Made by a program: the position numbers and the translations under genes
Source of the DNA: Sphingomonadales bacterium
GTDB taxonomy: Bacteria; Pseudomonadota; Alphaproteobacteria; Sphingomonadales; Sphingomonadaceae
DNA: 64,000 nucleotides
Assembly: GCA_025352685.1 (NCBI GenBank)
Contig: JANXSN010000079.1
Coordinates: 1-64,000, forward strand
Reading direction: 5' to 3'
The notes under the pieces: generated by a model
What the model saw: only the letters and a program-made list of their open reading frames with translations
The model's database searches: none
What the model was told of the DNA's origin: nothing
Shown here: positions 27,597 to 37,337 of the stretch, piece after piece
How the letters are laid out: every line of letters starts with the position of its first letter
How positions within the stretch are numbered: the stretch's first letter is position 1

Positions 27597-29459
27597 ATGC
27601 TCAATTTAAATGGCATTACAGTGCGCCTTGGCGGGCGCACCATCCTCGACCGTGCGACCGCCGCACTGCCGACCGGCGCGCGCGTGGGACTGATTGGGCG
27701 AAATGGGGCCGGAAAGACCACGCTGATGAAGGTCATCACCGGTCATTACGACCCCGACGATGGCGGCATCGATATCCCACGCAAGAGCCGGATCGGTTAT
27801 ATCGCGCAGGAAGCGCCGTCAGGCACCACAACACCCTTCGAAACTGTACTGTCGGCCGATGTCGAGCGCGCCGCCCTGCTCGACGAAGAAACGCACACCG
27901 GCGACCATCACCGGATCGCAGAGATCCACGAACGGTTGATCGCGATCGACGCGCACGCAGCCCCTGCCCGGGCCGCACGGATTCTCGTGGGCCTCGGTTT
28001 CGACGAGGCGATGCAACACCGCCCACTCGACAGTTATTCGGGTGGTTGGAAAATGCGGGTCGCACTCGCCGCGCTGCTGTTCAGCGAGCCCGATCTCCTG
28101 CTGCTCGACGAACCGTCGAACCACCTCGACCTTGAAGCGACGCTGTGGCTCGAGAATTTTCTCAAAAGCTACCGCGCAACGATGGTCGTTATCAGCCACG
28201 AACGCGACCTGCTTAATAACGTCGTGGACCACATCCTTCATCTCGAAGGCGGCAAGACCACGCTCTACGTCGGCGGCTACGATGCGTTCGAGCGCCAGCG
28301 CGCCGAGCGCATGGCACAACTTGCGTCAGCGCGTGCCGCCCAGGAGAATCAACGCGCCAAACTGCAGGACTATATCGCGCGCAATTCAGCGCGCGCATCG
28401 ACCGCCAAGCAAGCGCAGTCGCGGCAAAAGGCGCTCGCGCGGATGCAGCCGATCGCCGAGATGGCCACTGACCCCACGCTGGCGTTCGATTTTCCCAGCC
28501 CCGACGAGCTGAAGCCGCCATTGGTCACGCTCGACATGGCAGCGGTGGGTTACACCGAAAACAAGCCGATTCTGCAAAGACTGAACTTGCGCCTCGATCC
28601 CGACGACAGGATCGCGCTGCTTGGGCGGAACGGCAACGGCAAGACGACGCTCGCGCGCCTGCTCGCAGCGCAGCTTCCTGCGATGGACGGCGCAATGAAT
28701 GCGGCGGGCAAGATGCGCGTCGGATATTTCACGCAGTATCAGGTTGAAGAACTCGACGGTGCCGACACCCCGCTGGAGCACATGACGAGGGCCATGCGCG
28801 GCGAGACCCCTGGCGCCGTGCGCGGTCAACTGGGGCGTTTCGGCTTCTCTGGGGCCAAGGCGACAACACAGGTCGTTAAATTGTCGGGCGGTGAAAAAGC
28901 GCGGCTGGCACTGGCGCTGATCACCCGCGACGCGCCACACATGCTGATCCTCGACGAACCGACCAACCACTTGGACGTCGATGCACGCGAAGCGCTGGTG
29001 CAGGCGCTCAACGCTTATGACGGCGCCGTCGTTCTGGTGAGCCACGACCGCCACATGCTGGAATTGACGGCAGACCGGCTGGTTCTCGTCGATGACGGCA
29101 CCGCGCGTGAATATGCCGGCACGCTCGACGACTATACCGACATGATCCTGGGGAAAACGCCTAAAGCCGAGGGCGGTAAAGGCAACCGGAAAGAAGACCG
29201 CAAGGCCGCTGCCGCTGCCCGGGAAAAGGGCCAAACACTGCGCAACGCGGTCAAGACGGCTGAGAGTGAAATGGCCAGACTCACTGCAACCCGCAGCGCC
29301 ATCGAGCGCGCCATGTTCGATCCCGCGACCGCGCTCCCCGAACATGCCAAACTCACAATGACCGACTTGATGAAACTGCGCGCGAGCGTGGAAGCAAAAC
29401 TCGAGGCCGCAGAATCCGCGTGGGTGTCGGCGACCGAGGCCCTTGAAACCTCCGCCTAA
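27597..29459 (+). CDS. ABC-F family ATP-binding protein (Uup/YheS-like)
   Basis: 620 residues from ATG 27597, the usual family start (LNLNGITVRLGGRTIL). There are two nucleotide-binding domains. The first has GRNGAGKT (34-41), a YSGGWKMR signature and LLLLDEPSNHLD. The second has GRNGNGKT, LSGGEKARL and ILDEPTNHLD. A linker of charged helices joins them and there is a C-terminal coiled coil (about 545-615). There is no membrane segment, so it is not a transporter. ABC-F proteins act on the ribosome E site or on DNA intermediates. The frame is open further upstream to 27528, but that part has no family match. It converges on the next gene with a four-base overlap of stops. Confidence 0.93.
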   Translation: MLNLNGITVRLGGRTILDRATAALPTGARVGLIGRNGAGKTTLMKVITGHYDPDDGGIDIPRKSRIGYIAQEAPSGTTTPFETVLSADVERAALLDEETHTGDHHRIAEIHERLIAIDAHAAPARAARILVGLGFDEAMQHRPLDSYSGGWKMRVALAALLFSEPDLLLLDEPSNHLDLEATLWLENFLKSYRATMVVISHERDLLNNVVDHILHLEGGKTTLYVGGYDAFERQRAERMAQLASARAAQENQRAKLQDYIARNSARASTAKQAQSRQKALARMQPIAEMATDPTLAFDFPSPDELKPPLVTLDMAAVGYTENKPILQRLNLRLDPDDRIALLGRNGNGKTTLARLLAAQLPAMDGAMNAAGKMRVGYFTQYQVEELDGADTPLEHMTRAMRGETPGAVRGQLGRFGFSGAKATTQVVKLSGGEKARLALALITRDAPHMLILDEPTNHLDVDAREALVQALNAYDGAVVLVSHDRHMLELTADRLVLVDDGTAREYAGTLDDYTDMILGKTPKAEGGKGNRKEDRKAAAAAREKGQTLRNAVKTAESEMARLTATRSAIERAMFDPATALPEHAKLTMTDLMKLRASVEAKLEAAESAWVSATEALETSA

Positions 29460-30145
29460 CGCAGGAGCTGAAAATCCGAATATACCGTGCGCGTCTTCAG
29501 CGTTTGCGCGCCACCCATAAATGATCCGGCAAACTCGGTTGCCGTGGTTTCCGGCACGGGACGGCCGTCCGGCAACAGCCGATTGGTCGTTGTCACGACG
29601 AAACGCTGAACGTTGACGACCAGCATCATCCGAAATGATTTGTTTGACGTGAAGCGGGCAATTTCGACGAAGGGAACGCGTCCGGCAATGTTCACCACCG
29701 CTTCGATTGACGTGTGGGTCGATGCATCAAACGGCCCCATCTTGACGGCGCCCTTGGGCAGATGGGCAAAATGATAGGTAACAGTCGTTGGCGTCGTCGC
29801 AACGCGGGTCGCCGGAGCGCCGAACCAGTCGGCGATCTGGGCATAGGATGGCGGCCGCGCCTTGGCCGACATTTTGGCAAAATCGGTGATTTCCTTGGCC
29901 GCCGGTGCGTGGTCGTCAACCTTGACCAACTTCCACGAAGCCGTGCCGCGACGGGGGTCGTAGCGTTGAACGACCTGTTTGGTGGGCGCGCCGGTCCGTT
30001 CAAACCTGACTGCCTGGGTAAACGCAAAATCGTTCGCCGTTACGCTCCTGGCAGCCTCCAAAACCTGAACCTGCAGCGGGTCTGCATTGGCGACACCAGG
30101 AACAACCGTCGCCAAGGCGACGGACGCGATCACCGATGGGTTCAC
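29456..30145 (-). CDS. Exported protein of unknown function
   Basis: 229 residues. The N-terminal signal peptide is NPSVIASVALATVVPGVANA, cleaved before DP. The mature part is beta-rich, with FAFTQAVRFERTG, RRGTASWKLVKVDD and a C-terminal AGSFMGGAQTLKTRTVYSDFQL. That pattern recalls LolA- or outer-membrane-lipoprotein-sorting-like folds, but I cannot assign a family. It starts with GTG, overlapping the stop of the quinone oxidoreductase (GTGA), so translation is probably coupled. Its stop overlaps that of the ABC-F gene on the other strand. Confidence 0.75.
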   Translation of the reverse strand: MNPSVIASVALATVVPGVANADPLQVQVLEAARSVTANDFAFTQAVRFERTGAPTKQVVQRYDPRRGTASWKLVKVDDHAPAAKEITDFAKMSAKARPPSYAQIADWFGAPATRVATTPTTVTYHFAHLPKGAVKMGPFDASTHTSIEAVVNIAGRVPFVEIARFTSNKSFRMMLVVNVQRFVVTTTNRLLPDGRPVPETTATEFAGSFMGGAQTLKTRTVYSDFQLLR

Positions 30146-31146
30146 CCGGCAACGTCCAACACAATCTTCCCGACATGGTTACCAGCGTCCATCCGGGCAT
30201 GGGCACCTGATGCGTCACGAAGCGCAAAGACACTATCTATCACGGGTTTGAGCCGTCCGGCTACCACATGGGGCCACACGGTACGCACGATCTCATCCGC
30301 AACGAGCGACTTGAACGATAACGACCGCGCGCGAAGCGTCGAGCCGGTCAGCGTCAAGCGGCGCTGCATGACCAGCGGTATGAATATTTCTGCCTTGGGG
30401 CCTCCAAGCACGGCGATCGAAACGTGGCGGCCATCGTCGGCCAGGCATTGCAGGTTGCGCGGTACATAGTCGCCGCCGACCATGTCGAGCACGGCTGCGC
30501 ACCCTCGTCCGTCAGTCATTCGTGCGATTTCCGCAACGAAATCGGCCGTTTTGTAGTTGATGGCGAACGCGGCACCTATTTCCAGCGCCCGCGCGCATTT
30601 TTCGTCGCTGCCGCAGGTCACAATAACCGTCAGACCGAACAACCGTCCCAGCGCAATCGCCATGGTCCCAATGCCGCTTGTCCCGCCGTGGACAAGAACC
30701 GTGTCGCCCTCGGCGGCGTAGGCGCGCTCGAACAAGTTGGTCCACACCGTGAACAGCGTTTCCGGGAGCGCGGCGGCTTCGATCATCGTGAGCGACGCAG
30801 GTACCGGCAAGCATTGGCCGACGGGCGCTACGCAATATTGCGCATACCCGCCGCCTGCAACGAGTGCGCACATCGGTTGACCGAGTAGTTCGGGCAATAC
30901 TCCTGTTCCAAGCGCAACGACGTCACCTGCGATCTCCAGCCCCAAGATCGACGGTGCGCCTGCGGGCGGCGGATAAGCGCCCCTGCGCTGGAGCACGTCG
31001 GGGCGATTGACCCCGGCAGCGGCGACTTTGATCAGTACTTCATGGGGGCCCGGCACAGGTACCGGGCGCTCGACCCCGACCAAAACATCGGGCCCGCCTG
31101 CGCTTGCTGGATCGATTGCCTGCATCGTCGCTGGAATATCGGTCAT
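30142..31146 (-). CDS. Zinc-independent NAD(P)H:quinone oxidoreductase (PIG3/QOR type)
   Basis: 334 residues of the medium-chain dehydrogenase superfamily without the zinc cysteines. Signatures are the N-terminal EVLIKVAAAGVNRPDVLQRRG and PSILGLEIAGDVVALG, and the Rossmann segment VLVHGGTSGIGTMAIALGRLFG. The C-terminal GNHVGKIVLDV is also typical. It should reduce quinones with NAD(P)H in the cytoplasm. GGGGA lies a few bases before the ATG. It overlaps the exported protein downstream by four bases. Confidence 0.92.
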   Translation of the reverse strand: MTDIPATMQAIDPASAGGPDVLVGVERPVPVPGPHEVLIKVAAAGVNRPDVLQRRGAYPPPAGAPSILGLEIAGDVVALGTGVLPELLGQPMCALVAGGGYAQYCVAPVGQCLPVPASLTMIEAAALPETLFTVWTNLFERAYAAEGDTVLVHGGTSGIGTMAIALGRLFGLTVIVTCGSDEKCARALEIGAAFAINYKTADFVAEIARMTDGRGCAAVLDMVGGDYVPRNLQCLADDGRHVSIAVLGGPKAEIFIPLVMQRRLTLTGSTLRARSLSFKSLVADEIVRTVWPHVVAGRLKPVIDSVFALRDASGAHARMDAGNHVGKIVLDVAG

Positions 31147-31360
31147 CTACGTCCCCGGTTGCCTGAACTGTGCTGTAGCGGAGCAAAGGGGCAAGTGTCA
31201 GCACCGGAATGCGATTGCGGGATCGCTAATCGACAGTTCTTGACCAATGCCTGTTCCGCGCCCACGACCGTTAAGCTTTTATCACATTTCGGATATCCGC
31301 GTTGCCGCCACATTTTTTTTATTGCGCTTCCCAATCGGGACAGCGTTGGGGGATCACCTC

Positions 31361-32014
31361 GTGAAACCCGTCCAGCGCATTCAACGAAACTTACTTGCCG
31401 TCGGGGAGCGGCGTTTGTTGACGTGGCTGGCCGAGCGGATGCCCGCCTCGGTCACGCCGGATCGGCTGACCTCTGTCGGGTTCTTGGGTGCGTGCACCGT
31501 ATCTGCCGGCTATGCGCTCAGCAGCTGGCGGATCGAGTGGTTGTGGGTCGTCATAGCTGGTTTCGTTATTAACTGGTTTGGCGATTCACTCGACGGCAGC
31601 CTTGCCCGTTTCCGCAAGATCGAACGCCCGACGTTTGGCTATTTCATCGACCATAGCACCGATGCGCTTGGCAACCTGATCATCATGGTCGGTCTGGGTC
31701 TCAGTCCTTTCGTGCGACTCGATGTCGCATTATTCGGCCTTGCGTCGTATCTGTTGCTCTCGATCCATACATTTATTGCGGCAAAGGTCGTTGACGAATT
31801 CCGCATGTCTTACATGGCTGGTGGCCCGACAGAATTGCGACTCGTGCTGATAGCCATGACGCTGTGCATGTTCCTGCTGGGGCCTGATACAGTGCTCGGC
31901 ACAGTTTTTTCTCCCTTCGACTTGTTCATCGGTGGCCTCGGCATCACCCTGATCGGGCTGTTTATTGGCCAAACCGTCGCTACGGCGCGCGACCTTTTGC
32001 ACCGGGGCAATTAG
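31361..32014 (+). CDS. CDP-alcohol phosphatidyltransferase family protein
   Basis: About 217 residues with five or six membrane segments. The catalytic signature D-x2-DG-x2-AR-x8/9-G-x3-D-x3-D is present in DSLDGSLARFRK...FGYFIDHSTD. Such enzymes transfer a phosphoalcohol from CDP-alcohol to an acceptor in phospholipid or inositol-phosphate synthesis; the substrate is not evident. I prefer GTG 31361, with GGGGGA eight bases upstream, over the ATG at 31247. The extra N-terminus from 31247 has no family character. The gene diverges from the quinone oxidoreductase. Confidence 0.85.
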   Translation: MKPVQRIQRNLLAVGERRLLTWLAERMPASVTPDRLTSVGFLGACTVSAGYALSSWRIEWLWVVIAGFVINWFGDSLDGSLARFRKIERPTFGYFIDHSTDALGNLIIMVGLGLSPFVRLDVALFGLASYLLLSIHTFIAAKVVDEFRMSYMAGGPTELRLVLIAMTLCMFLLGPDTVLGTVFSPFDLFIGGLGITLIGLFIGQTVATARDLLHRGN

Positions 32015-32078
32015 CGACCTGACAGAGAGGGCCGGTGTGACGGTTGACACCCGCGCCGCCGCGCGCGAACCTTTCACC

Positions 32079-32279
32079 ATGGACACCGACGACATAGCCC
32101 CGCCGCCTCGTCCACGCGACCCGTTGAGCCTTGCCGTTCGGCAAGATCTCGACCCGCTGTCGGTTGCCGAATGCGACGCGCGGATCGCAACACTCAAAGC
32201 AGAAATCGTTCGAACACAGGCGCGGCGCGACAAAGCCGTTAACCACCGTGCAAGCGCAGATTCGATTTTCAAGCAATGA
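32079..32279 (+). CDS. DUF1192 protein
   Basis: 66 residues. It fits the small alphaproteobacterial DUF1192 family: MDTDDIAPPPRPRDPL, then DLDPLSVAECDARIATLKAEI and the ending NHRASADSIFK. It is predicted to be mostly one helix and soluble. The function is unknown. The ATG at 32079 begins at the family's usual start. It lies 65 bp after the phosphatidyltransferase stop and 124 bp before clpA. Confidence 0.8.
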   Translation: MDTDDIAPPPRPRDPLSLAVRQDLDPLSVAECDARIATLKAEIVRTQARRDKAVNHRASADSIFKQ

Positions 32280-32403
32280 ACCGGAGTATGCCTAGCCCGG
32301 TTGAGTGCATCGGAAGCGGTGGGGTCTTGTCGGCGAGCTTCGGGCATCCGACATATGAGTCAACCAGGAGCTGCGCCCGTTGGCTCCGGTGTAGGAAAAT
32401 CTG

Positions 32404-34734
32404 ATGCCGTCCTTTGCCCGCAATCTCGAAACCACCCTCCATAACGCCCTGGCTGCAGCCGCGAGCCGCAAGCACGAATATGCGACGCTCGAGCATTTGT
32501 TGCTTGCGCTGATCGACGACGAAGAAGGCAGTGCTGTCATGGTGGCATGCGGTGTCGATACCGGGGAGTTGAAGGCGACCGTTACGCATTATCTCGACAG
32601 CGAGCTCGAAGCGCTCCGTGTCGAAGGACAGACCGATCCGTCACCAACGAGTGGATTCCAGCGCGTCGTGCAGCGCGCGATCCTCCACGTCCAGTCTTCT
32701 GGTCGCGATGAAGTGACGGGTGCCAATGTGCTGGTGGCGTTGTTCAGCGAGCGCGAGAGTTATGCGGTTTATTTTCTCCAACAGCAGGACATGAGCCGCC
32801 TCGACGCAGTCAGCTATATAAGCCACGGCGTCGGCAAAGGTGCCGGCGCGCCCGAAGCCTCCACGCCCAAGGGCGCCGAGGACGAGAAACCAACCAAATC
32901 CGAAGGAGGCAAGAAGACGGAAAGCGCACTCAAGCAATTTACCGTCGACCTGAACGAAAAGGCGAAGAACGGCAAGGTCGATCCCTTGATCGGCCGGTCG
33001 GCCGAGGTTGACCGCACGGTGCAGATCCTGTGTCGTCGCTCGAAGAACAATCCGCTGTATGTGGGCGACCCCGGCGTCGGGAAAACCGCCATTGCCGAAG
33101 GGCTCGCGCGCAAGATTGTCGAGGGTGACGTGCCCGAGGTGCTGCTGCCCGCCGTCATCTATTCTCTCGACATGGGCGCGTTGCTTGCGGGTACGCGGTA
33201 CCGTGGTGATTTCGAGGAACGGCTGAAGGCTGTTGTCAACGAGCTCGAAAAGCTACCGGATGCAATCCTGTTTATCGACGAAATCCATACCGTGATTGGC
33301 GCCGGGGCGACCAGTGGTGGCGCCATGGACGCATCGAACTTGCTCAAGCCCGCACTGAGCGGCGGCACGATCCGCTGTATCGGCTCGACCACGTACAAGG
33401 AATTCCGCAACCATTTTGAAAAGGACCGAGCGCTCCTGCGCCGATTCCAGAAGATCGATGTCAACGAGCCGACGATCGAGGACACGATCAAGATCCTTGC
33501 CGGGCTGCGTTCGGCATTCGAGGGACACCACAAGGTCAAATACACGCCGGACGCGATCAAGTCGGCCGTTGAACTATCGGCACGCTACATCAATGACCGC
33601 AAGTTACCCGACAAGGCTATCGACGTGATCGACGAGGTCGGTGCGATGCAGATGCTGGTTGCGCCAAATAAGCGAAAGAAAGTCATTACGCCCAAAGAGA
33701 TCGAGCAGGTTATCGCGACGATGGCACGCATTCCGCCGAAATCGGTCAGCACTGACGATACCAAGTCGTTGGCCAGTCTTGAAACCGATCTGAAGCGGGT
33801 CATCTTCGGCCAGAATGATGCCATCGCGAAGCTCAGTAGCGCCATCAAGCTCAGCCGAGCTGGACTGCGCGACCCTGACAAGCCCATCGGCAACTATCTC
33901 TTCACGGGACCCACAGGGGTCGGCAAGACCGAGGTTGCCCGTCAACTCGCGTCCATCATGGGCATTCCGCTGCAGCGCTTTGACATGTCCGAATATATGG
34001 AACGCCATAGCGTGAGCCGCTTGATCGGAGCCCCTCCGGGTTATGTCGGGTTCGATCAGGGTGGCCTGCTGACCGACGCGATCGACCAACAGCCACACAG
34101 CGTGTTGTTGCTCGACGAAATCGAAAAGGCACACCCCGACCTGTTCAACATCTTGTTGCAGGTTATGGATCATGGTCGTCTGACCGATCAGCACGGCAAG
34201 TCAGTCGATTTCCGCAATGTGATCCTGATCATGACGACCAACGCTGGTGCAAGCGATATGGCGCGCGAGGCGGTCGGTTTCGGCGCGATGACGCGCGAGG
34301 GCGAGGACGAAGAGGCGGTGAAAAAAATGTTCACGCCCGAATTCCGCAACCGCCTCGATGCCATTGTCCCGTTCGGCTATCTGCCGACCGACGTCGTCGC
34401 CCGCGTCGTCGACAAGTTCATCCTGCAGCTCGAACTCCAGCTTGCCGACCGCGAGGTCCACATCAAGCTCGATGACGATGCGAAAGCGTGGCTCACGTCG
34501 AAGGGGTACGACAAGCTTTATGGCGCACGCCCGATGGGCCGCCTGATCCAGGAAAAGATCAAGCAGCCCCTCGCCGAAGAACTGTTGTTCGGCAAGCTGG
34601 TTCACGGCGGCGAAGTGATGGTTCATATGAAAGACGATCCCGAAAAAGGAAAATCCTTGGCGTTCGAAGTTACTCCCGCGCCCCCGAAAAAGGGCAAGAA
34701 GGGTGGGAAAACGAAGGTCGATCTGAAAGCCTGA
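32404..34734 (+). CDS. clpA: ATP-dependent Clp protease ATP-binding subunit ClpA
   Basis: 776 residues, normal for ClpA. There is an N-terminal double Clp domain (1-150), then a lysine-rich linker (about 155-180). The first AAA+ domain has Walker A GDPGVGKT (221-228) and LFIDEIHT. The second has GPTGVGKT (502-509) and LLLDEIEKAH. ClpA unfolds substrates and feeds them to ClpP. The adaptor gene clpS usually precedes clpA in this class but is absent here. A DUF1192 gene takes its place. AGGA lies seven bases upstream of the ATG. A long hairpin follows the stop. Confidence 0.95.
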   Translation: MPSFARNLETTLHNALAAAASRKHEYATLEHLLLALIDDEEGSAVMVACGVDTGELKATVTHYLDSELEALRVEGQTDPSPTSGFQRVVQRAILHVQSSGRDEVTGANVLVALFSERESYAVYFLQQQDMSRLDAVSYISHGVGKGAGAPEASTPKGAEDEKPTKSEGGKKTESALKQFTVDLNEKAKNGKVDPLIGRSAEVDRTVQILCRRSKNNPLYVGDPGVGKTAIAEGLARKIVEGDVPEVLLPAVIYSLDMGALLAGTRYRGDFEERLKAVVNELEKLPDAILFIDEIHTVIGAGATSGGAMDASNLLKPALSGGTIRCIGSTTYKEFRNHFEKDRALLRRFQKIDVNEPTIEDTIKILAGLRSAFEGHHKVKYTPDAIKSAVELSARYINDRKLPDKAIDVIDEVGAMQMLVAPNKRKKVITPKEIEQVIATMARIPPKSVSTDDTKSLASLETDLKRVIFGQNDAIAKLSSAIKLSRAGLRDPDKPIGNYLFTGPTGVGKTEVARQLASIMGIPLQRFDMSEYMERHSVSRLIGAPPGYVGFDQGGLLTDAIDQQPHSVLLLDEIEKAHPDLFNILLQVMDHGRLTDQHGKSVDFRNVILIMTTNAGASDMAREAVGFGAMTREGEDEEAVKKMFTPEFRNRLDAIVPFGYLPTDVVARVVDKFILQLELQLADREVHIKLDDDAKAWLTSKGYDKLYGARPMGRLIQEKIKQPLAEELLFGKLVHGGEVMVHMKDDPEKGKSLAFEVTPAPPKKGKKGGKTKVDLKA

Positions 34735-34742
34735 CGATCTAG

Positions 34743-34770
34743 CCGTCACGCCGCGGCAGCGGCGTGACGG
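34743..34770 (+). terminator. Hairpin after clpA, probable terminator
   Basis: A perfect 12-bp stem (CCGTCACGCCGC/GCGGCGTGACGG) with a GGCA loop lies eight bases after the clpA stop. No T tract follows, so termination may be rho-assisted, or the hairpin may protect the mRNA 3' end. Confidence 0.6.
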
Positions 34771-34873
34771 TCGTCCGTTGCGTTCGATCAAAGAGAAAAC
34801 TCATTTAATTTCTTTGCGTTGCACGACGGCTGGCGCATCACAGACCGATCGATAAACGTGGGGGCTCCGCCGC

Positions 34874-36925
34874 ATGATCCGCTTGCTTTTGCCGTTGTTT
34901 CTCCTCGCGTCAGCTTCACCTGCCCCTGCCCCTGCCCCTGCCCCTGCCGAGGAAGGCCCGACGCGAGTTTTCACGGGGGCCGATCTGTTTAACCTCGAAA
35001 TGGCAGGTGACCCACAGATCAGCCCCGACGGTACAAAGGTTGCTTATGTACGCCGGTCGGCCGACGTCATGTCTGACCGGATGCGCCCGACGATCTGGCT
35101 CGTGGACGTAAGAAGCGGGCAACAAACACCGCTTGTCGCATCGCCGGGTAACCACAGTTCGCCGCGCTGGTCGCCCGACGGCACCCGCCTCGCCTATGTC
35201 TCGACAGGTCCCGATGGACAGTTGCCCCAGCTCTACGTACGCTGGATGGGCACTGGCGAAGCGGCACGGATCACCGGTCTGCCGCAAAGTCCCAACAGCG
35301 TTACCTGGTCGCCCGATGGACGACAGATCGCCTACATCATGACCGTGCCCCGCGAGGGTCTGAAACTCGGCTCTGCTCCGCCAAAGCCCGACGGTGCCAA
35401 ATGGGCAGAGCCCCTGGAGATCATCGATCGCGTCACCTATCGCGCCGACGGAGACGGCTATATCGCGCCCGGCTCTGATCATGTCTTTGTGGTTGCGGCC
35501 GATGGCGGGGCACCTCGCCAGCTGACTTTTGGTGTCTATGATCACGGCGGACCAATCTCGTGGTCGCCCGATGGAACGACGCTGTACCTGACCGCTATCC
35601 GCCGTGCCGACTGGGAACGCGAACGCAACAACTCCGAAATCTATGCGCTCGACGTGACGAGCGGCACGATCAACCCGCTGACCAACCGCTATGGCCCTGA
35701 TCACGGCGCAGCCGTGTCGCCCGATGGCAAGCTCATTACCTATACCGGCTATGATGACACCCGCCGCAGCAACGAAAATGACAAGCTTTATGTCATGAAC
35801 CGGGACGGCACGGGTTCGCGGGTGCTGACGGCTGGGCTCGATCGCAGTATCGACGATGCGCAATGGGCATCCGACAGTCGCTCGATCCTCGTTGCCTATG
35901 ACGATCACGGGTCGAGACAGGTCGCGCGTGTGACGCTCAACGGGCGTGTGACGCGCGTTGCGGGACCGCTGACAGGCAGTGGGCTCGACCGGCCCTACAC
36001 CGGCGGATCATTCAGCGTGTCGCACGGCGGCACGATCGCCTACACCGGCGGGGACGCCCTGCGGCCCGCCGACGTGTTTGTGAACGGCAAACGGCTGACC
36101 CGGCTGAACGAGACGACGCTTGCAGCAAAGACGATGGGTGAGGTCAAAATGGTGACCGCCAAGGCCGCGGACGGACGGACGATCGAAGGCTGGCTGACGA
36201 CCCCGCCTAACTACCAGGAGGGGCACCGTGTTCCAATGATCCTCGAAATCCACGGCGGTCCCCATTCGGCCTACGGCCCAAATTTCTCGACTGACAATCA
36301 GCTTTACGCGGCAGCAGGGTACGCCGTGCTATCGGTCAATCCGCGGGGGTCCACGTCTTATGGCAACGATTTTGCAAACCTGATCGACAAGAAATACCCC
36401 GGTGACGACTATGGCGACCTGATGGCCTCGGTCGATGGCGTTATCGCACGGGGAATAGCAGATTCCGCCAATCTTTTCGTGACAGGCGGGTCCGGGGGCG
36501 GCGTGCTGACGTCGTGGATCGTTGGCAAGACCGATCGGTTCAAGGCGGCAGCGGCGCAAAAGCCCGTGATCAACTGGATTTCCGAAGCGTTGACGATGGA
36601 CGCATCAGGCTTCACGTCTCGCTACTGGTTCCGCAAACAACCCTGGGAAGATCCCATGGAATACTGGAACCGCTCGCCGCTCAGTCTGGTAGGAAATGTG
36701 AAGACACCGACGCTCGTCATTGTCGGCAGTCAGGATTATCGCACACCAGTCAGCGAATCTGAACAATATTATACTGCGCTGCAGATCAGAGGGGTTCCGA
36801 CAGCGCTCGTGAAAGTGCCTGGTGCCAGTCACGGCGGTCTCACCGCACGCCCGTCGCAATCGGCAGCCAAGGCGGCGGCGATCCTTGCCTGGTTCGAGAA
36901 ATATCGAACCAGGGTCACGCCGTAA
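34874..36925 (+). CDS. Exported S9 family prolyl oligopeptidase-like peptidase
   Basis: 683 residues. A signal peptide (IRLLLPLFLLASASPAPA) leads into an alanine-proline repeat. The N-terminal two thirds form WD40/TolB-like propeller blades with repeated SPDG motifs (SPDGTKVAYV, SPDGTRLAYV, SPDGRQIAYI, SPDGKLITYT). The C-terminal alpha/beta hydrolase domain has the nucleophile S540 in TGGSGGGV, D621 in SQDYRTP and H653 in GASHGG. The motif has GGSGGG in place of the commoner GGSYGG. It probably trims peptides in the periplasm, like dipeptidyl- or acylaminoacyl-peptidases. It is a single gene between terminators or intergenic stretches. Confidence 0.92.
   Translation: MIRLLLPLFLLASASPAPAPAPAPAEEGPTRVFTGADLFNLEMAGDPQISPDGTKVAYVRRSADVMSDRMRPTIWLVDVRSGQQTPLVASPGNHSSPRWSPDGTRLAYVSTGPDGQLPQLYVRWMGTGEAARITGLPQSPNSVTWSPDGRQIAYIMTVPREGLKLGSAPPKPDGAKWAEPLEIIDRVTYRADGDGYIAPGSDHVFVVAADGGAPRQLTFGVYDHGGPISWSPDGTTLYLTAIRRADWERERNNSEIYALDVTSGTINPLTNRYGPDHGAAVSPDGKLITYTGYDDTRRSNENDKLYVMNRDGTGSRVLTAGLDRSIDDAQWASDSRSILVAYDDHGSRQVARVTLNGRVTRVAGPLTGSGLDRPYTGGSFSVSHGGTIAYTGGDALRPADVFVNGKRLTRLNETTLAAKTMGEVKMVTAKAADGRTIEGWLTTPPNYQEGHRVPMILEIHGGPHSAYGPNFSTDNQLYAAAGYAVLSVNPRGSTSYGNDFANLIDKKYPGDDYGDLMASVDGVIARGIADSANLFVTGGSGGGVLTSWIVGKTDRFKAAAAQKPVINWISEALTMDASGFTSRYWFRKQPWEDPMEYWNRSPLSLVGNVKTPTLVIVGSQDYRTPVSESEQYYTALQIRGVPTALVKVPGASHGGLTARPSQSAAKAAAILAWFEKYRTRVTP
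34921..34948 (+). repeat. Hexanucleotide repeat (TGCCCC) in the S9 peptidase gene
   Basis: Four perfect copies of TGCCCC and a partial fifth encode the alternating proline-alanine stretch just after the signal peptide. The 6-bp unit keeps the frame if it slips, adding or removing a Pro-Ala pair. Confidence 0.95.
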
Positions 36926-37019
36926 CGTCGGGAATCGTACCGTGACCGGGCCCCGCGATCGCAAACGAGATGCACTGTTGTTCAGGAACGCGAAAGCCTT
37001 CCGATCCCACTGTCATGCG

Positions 37020-37337
37020 ATGAAACTCGCTATATTTCTGGCGCTTGCCTTTTTGCCGACACTGGGCGCCGCTGAAACGATCACGCAGTGGACCCCCGAG
37101 CAGGTCGAAGCCGCCAAGGAAGAAGCCGCCGTCAGGAATATGAAAGCGGAGAACCAGATTGCCAACGGCATTACACCCCCTCGCAGTGTCCATGGTGAAG
37201 TCGGCATAGCGGTCGGCACCGGCGGCTACAGCTCAATATTCGGCACAGCTGTCATGCCGCTCGGCCAGAACGGCGCCGTTGCGCTGTCGTTCGAAAATAC
37301 ACAGAACGACCCGCTGCGCTATTACCGCCGCCGTTAA
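37020..37337 (+). CDS. Small exported protein of unknown function
   Basis: 105 residues from ATG 37020, which begins a clear signal peptide (KLAIFLALAFLPTLGAA). The mature protein has an acidic/alanine helix (EQVEAAKEEAAVRNMKAENQI). A glycine-rich strand region GEVGIAVGTGGYSSIFG then leads to LSFENTQNDPLRYYRRR. The end looks like a small autotransporter-independent periplasmic or outer-membrane associated protein, but no family is recognised. The frame is open further upstream but that part overlaps the peptidase stop region and lacks any protein character. Confidence 0.65.
   Translation: MKLAIFLALAFLPTLGAAETITQWTPEQVEAAKEEAAVRNMKAENQIANGITPPRSVHGEVGIAVGTGGYSSIFGTAVMPLGQNGAVALSFENTQNDPLRYYRRR

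Noticed and set aside
28386-29345. A 319-codon frame opposite the ABC-F gene
   Set aside because: The ABC motifs are on the other strand. Such long antisense frames are common in GC-rich DNA.
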